Positions 7,165 through 8,703 of a DNA stretch of 8,703 bases are shown here, one piece after another. Below the pieces are notes generated by a model. That model worked only from the letters and a program-made list of their open reading frames with translations. It made no database searches and was not told the DNA's origin. The stretch's first letter is position 1. The number at the start of each line of letters is the position of its first letter. Origin of the DNA: Auritidibacter sp. Marseille-P8566 (GTDB lineage Bacteria > Bacteroidota > Bacteroidia > Flavobacteriales > Flavobacteriaceae); NCBI GenBank assembly GCA_943325595.2, contig CALPQA020000055.1, positions 1-8,703 on the forward strand, given 5' to 3'. The translations under genes and the position numbers were made by a program.

Positions 7165-7181
7165 CTCAACATCAATTAATA

Positions 7182-8372
7182 ATGACACAAAAACTTCCCT
7201 TCCTATATTTAAAACTTATCGCTTTACTTTTGCTTTGCATGTCCTGCAACAGCCAGGAAAAAAAACATGCAATTGATAGAATGACGTCTATTAATATGGA
7301 GCCTTCTGATACGATATACCCCAAATTGACAGATGCTTATATCAACTCAAAGAAAGGTAAAATTGTACATTTTTTCAATAAAAATTGGCCTTCAAAAAAC
7401 AATAACATTAGTTTTTTAGTTGCAAAAGACGGTCAAATTATATATGAAAATTACGTTGGTTTTGGCGATATCGCAAAGAAAACACCTATAACAAGTCAGA
7501 CACCAATTCACATTGCTTCAGTGAGTAAAGTACTAACAGCTACGGCAATATTAAAACTTGTCAATGCTGGGAAATTAGGATTAAATCAAAAAGTGAATAC
7601 TATTTTAAAGGGTTTTCCATATCCAATAATTAGTGTTAAAAATCTATTAAGTCACAGAAGCGGAATGCGCAATTATGCTTATTTCACGAATGAAAAAGGG
7701 ATTTGGGATACACATAAAATTATGAGTAATCAGGATGTCTTGGATGTTATGATTAATAAAAAAATAACGTTAGAGTATAAAACTGACTCCCGATTTGGCT
7801 ATTGTAATACCAACTATGCGATGTTGGCGTTAATAATTGAAAAAATTACTGGGAAAAAGTATAGTGATGCTATGAAATCTATGATATTTGAACCACTTGG
7901 AATGGCCAACACATTCGTATATGATTATGCCAAAGATAAAAATGTAATTACTCCTTCATACAGAGGAAATGGGCAAAAAATTGCTTTTGATTATTTGGAT
8001 GCTGTTTATGGTGACAAAAACATTTTTTCTACCCCTCAAGATTTATTGAAGTTTGACATGGCACGAAACACAGAATATTTCTTGAGTCCTGAATTACGTC
8101 ATCAAATTTACCAAGGCTTTAGTAATGAACATAAAGGACAAAAAAATTATGGCCTAGGAATTAGAATGATCAATTGGGAAACAGGACAAAATTTTTATTT
8201 CCATAATGGATGGTGGCACGGGAACATGTCTTCATATGTAACTTTGAAAAAGGAAAATGTTACTATTATTGCTCTGACTAATAAAAATTCTAAAAACGTT
8301 TACAGAGTTCGTAATTTAGCACCATTGTTTGGAGATTATCCATTTAAAATTGATGAAAGAGAAGAGGAGTAA
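7182..8372 (+). CDS. Lipoprotein serine hydrolase of the beta-lactamase (class C / PBP4*) superfamily
   Basis: This 396-residue protein is predicted to be exported and lipid-anchored. The N-terminus has KLIALLLLCMSC with a candidate lipidated Cys22, although the residue at -3 is Cys rather than the usual Leu. The hydrolase domain covers about 70-375 and has the three active-site boxes: SVSK with Ser113 and Lys116, YCN with Tyr207 and Asn209, and HNG at 341-343 in the position of the KTG box. LLSHRSGMRNY at 155-165 and NYGLGIRM at 322-329 are further family segments. Members include D-aminopeptidases, carboxypeptidases, esterases and class C beta-lactamases; the HNG box and lipoprotein anchor argue against a classical secreted AmpC. 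The natural substrate cannot be named. ATG 7182 is chosen because it starts the signal sequence and lies 17 bases after an exact consensus promoter. It is a single-gene unit; no intrinsic terminator is evident after it. Confidence 0.85.
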   Translation: MTQKLPFLYLKLIALLLLCMSCNSQEKKHAIDRMTSINMEPSDTIYPKLTDAYINSKKGKIVHFFNKNWPSKNNNISFLVAKDGQIIYENYVGFGDIAKKTPITSQTPIHIASVSKVLTATAILKLVNAGKLGLNQKVNTILKGFPYPIISVKNLLSHRSGMRNYAYFTNEKGIWDTHKIMSNQDVLDVMINKKITLEYKTDSRFGYCNTNYAMLALIIEKITGKKYSDAMKSMIFEPLGMANTFVYDYAKDKNVITPSYRGNGQKIAFDYLDAVYGDKNIFSTPQDLLKFDMARNTEYFLSPELRHQIYQGFSNEHKGQKNYGLGIRMINWETGQNFYFHNGWWHGNMSSYVTLKKENVTIIALTNKNSKNVYRVRNLAPLFGDYPFKIDEREEE

Positions 8373-8382
8373 AGTTAAAATT

Positions 8383-8399
8383 GTCGAAAGTCGAAAGTC
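8383..8399. repeat. Short tandem repeat GTCGAAA in a purine-rich spacer
   Basis: Two perfect 7-base units GTCGAAA plus a third partial GTC follow the serine hydrolase stop. The stretch onward to about 8468 is strongly purine-rich on the plus strand, with decayed relatives such as GACGAAGAG, GATGAAAGAC and ATCGAAGG. No open frame and no hairpin with a T run is seen between 8373 and 8538. Confidence 0.6.
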
Positions 8400-8538
8400 T
8401 TAAAGTGTTATGGAGAAAAAAAGATAAAAGACGAAGAGATGAAAGACTAAGAAATTGAAAATCGAAGGTATAAGTCGTGATTTCCACATTCTCATAATTT
8501 ATAACTTTTTATTAATAACCCAAAGCTAATTAATATCG

Positions 8539-8546
8539 TATATTTG
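8539..8546 (+). promoter_or_regulatory. -7 promoter element of ssrA
   Basis: TATATTTG matches TAnnTTTG exactly and ends 11 bases before the GGGG that opens mature tmRNA, so transcription would begin a few bases upstream of the mature end, with RNase P trimming the leader. No TTG lies at the usual -33 spacing, so the element is half supported. Confidence 0.6.
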
Positions 8547-8557
8547 CAATCTATTTT

Positions 8558-8703
8558 GGGGTCGACTGGTTTTGACAGCAAGTCGAATTGAGAAGTAAGC
8601 ACGTCGAGAACTGGGACAATTCTCGTTAATAAAAGGTTTCAAAACACATACACGGCGAAGGAAACTACGCTCTTGCTGCATAATCTGAATTATAGTAAGA
8701 TTA
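8558..8703 (+). ncRNA. ssrA: Transfer-messenger RNA (tmRNA), 5' part, cut by the window end
   Basis: tmRNA rescues ribosomes stalled on broken mRNAs and tags the unfinished protein for proteolysis, working with SmpB. The 5' end GGGGTCGACTGGTTTTGACA is the conserved acceptor-stem and D-like segment of bacterial tmRNAs. CGAGAA (8605-8610) pairs with TTCTCG (8620-8625), placed where the first stem of pseudoknot 1 is expected. The tag frame begins at the resume codon GGC (8654-8656) and reads GEGNYALAA before TAA (8681-8683). The hydrophobic ALAA end is the ClpXP-type degron. Only 146 bases are present of a molecule that is usually 350-400 nt; the later pseudoknots and the 3' tRNA-like end lie beyond the window. 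Confidence 0.95.

Noticed and set aside
8383..8399. GTCGAAA repeats as a possible CRISPR fragment
   Set aside because: The units are 7 bases, directly abutting, with no spacers and no cas genes nearby.
8605..8625. Hairpin CGAGAA/TTCTCG as a terminator
   Set aside because: No T run follows, and its place within tmRNA fits the first stem of pseudoknot 1.

Overview
The window looks like ordinary chromosome of a flavobacterium (Bacteroidota, Flavobacteriaceae, close to Flavobacterium). Reasons: AT-rich DNA, A-rich leaders with little or no Shine-Dalgarno sequence, several copies of the Bacteroidota -7 element TAnnTTTG (two with a TTTG exactly 19 bp upstream), Bacteroidota-type HtpG and SusB-like proteins, Sec signal peptides ending in xAQ, and a tmRNA tag ending NYALAA. 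I see no phage genes, insertion sequences, CRISPR arrays, tRNAs or defence genes.

Layout. Bases 1-372 are the 3' end of htpG (+), closed by a strong, probably bidirectional terminator. Four genes on the minus strand follow. Read in their own direction (right to left) they are: an NAD(P)-dependent oxidoreductase of the saccharopine dehydrogenase / lysine-ketoglutarate reductase type (6978-5776) with its own terminator; a secreted GH97 alpha-glucosidase of the SusB type (5680-3575); a sugar:H+ symporter of the FucP/GluP-like MFS branch (3351-1915) with a terminator; and a secreted M28 zinc peptidase of the carboxypeptidase Q type (1816-446). From 7182 the plus strand carries a lipoprotein serine hydrolase of the beta-lactamase/PBP4* superfamily (to 8372). 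A purine-rich gap with a small GTCGAAA repeat follows, then the first 146 bases of ssrA (tmRNA), which runs off the window end and includes the whole tag reading frame.

How the genes may work together. The GH97 enzyme and the MFS transporter form a plausible two-step unit: exported glucosidase releases glucose from alpha-glucosides and the inner-membrane symporter takes it up. A 12-bp LacI-type palindrome lies in the gap between them, upstream of the transporter. The other genes look like independent units. The clearest regulatory region is the divergent intergenic stretch 6979-7181. It has two back-to-back TTTG-N19-TAnnTTTG promoters, and the spacer of the minus-strand one holds a GC-rich near-palindrome that may be an operator.

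I found no convincing undescribed system. The best leads are the two candidate operators, the uncertain role of the lysine-ketoglutarate reductase-like enzyme, and a glycine at an unusual place in the tmRNA tag. All product calls rest on remembered family motifs; no database search was possible.
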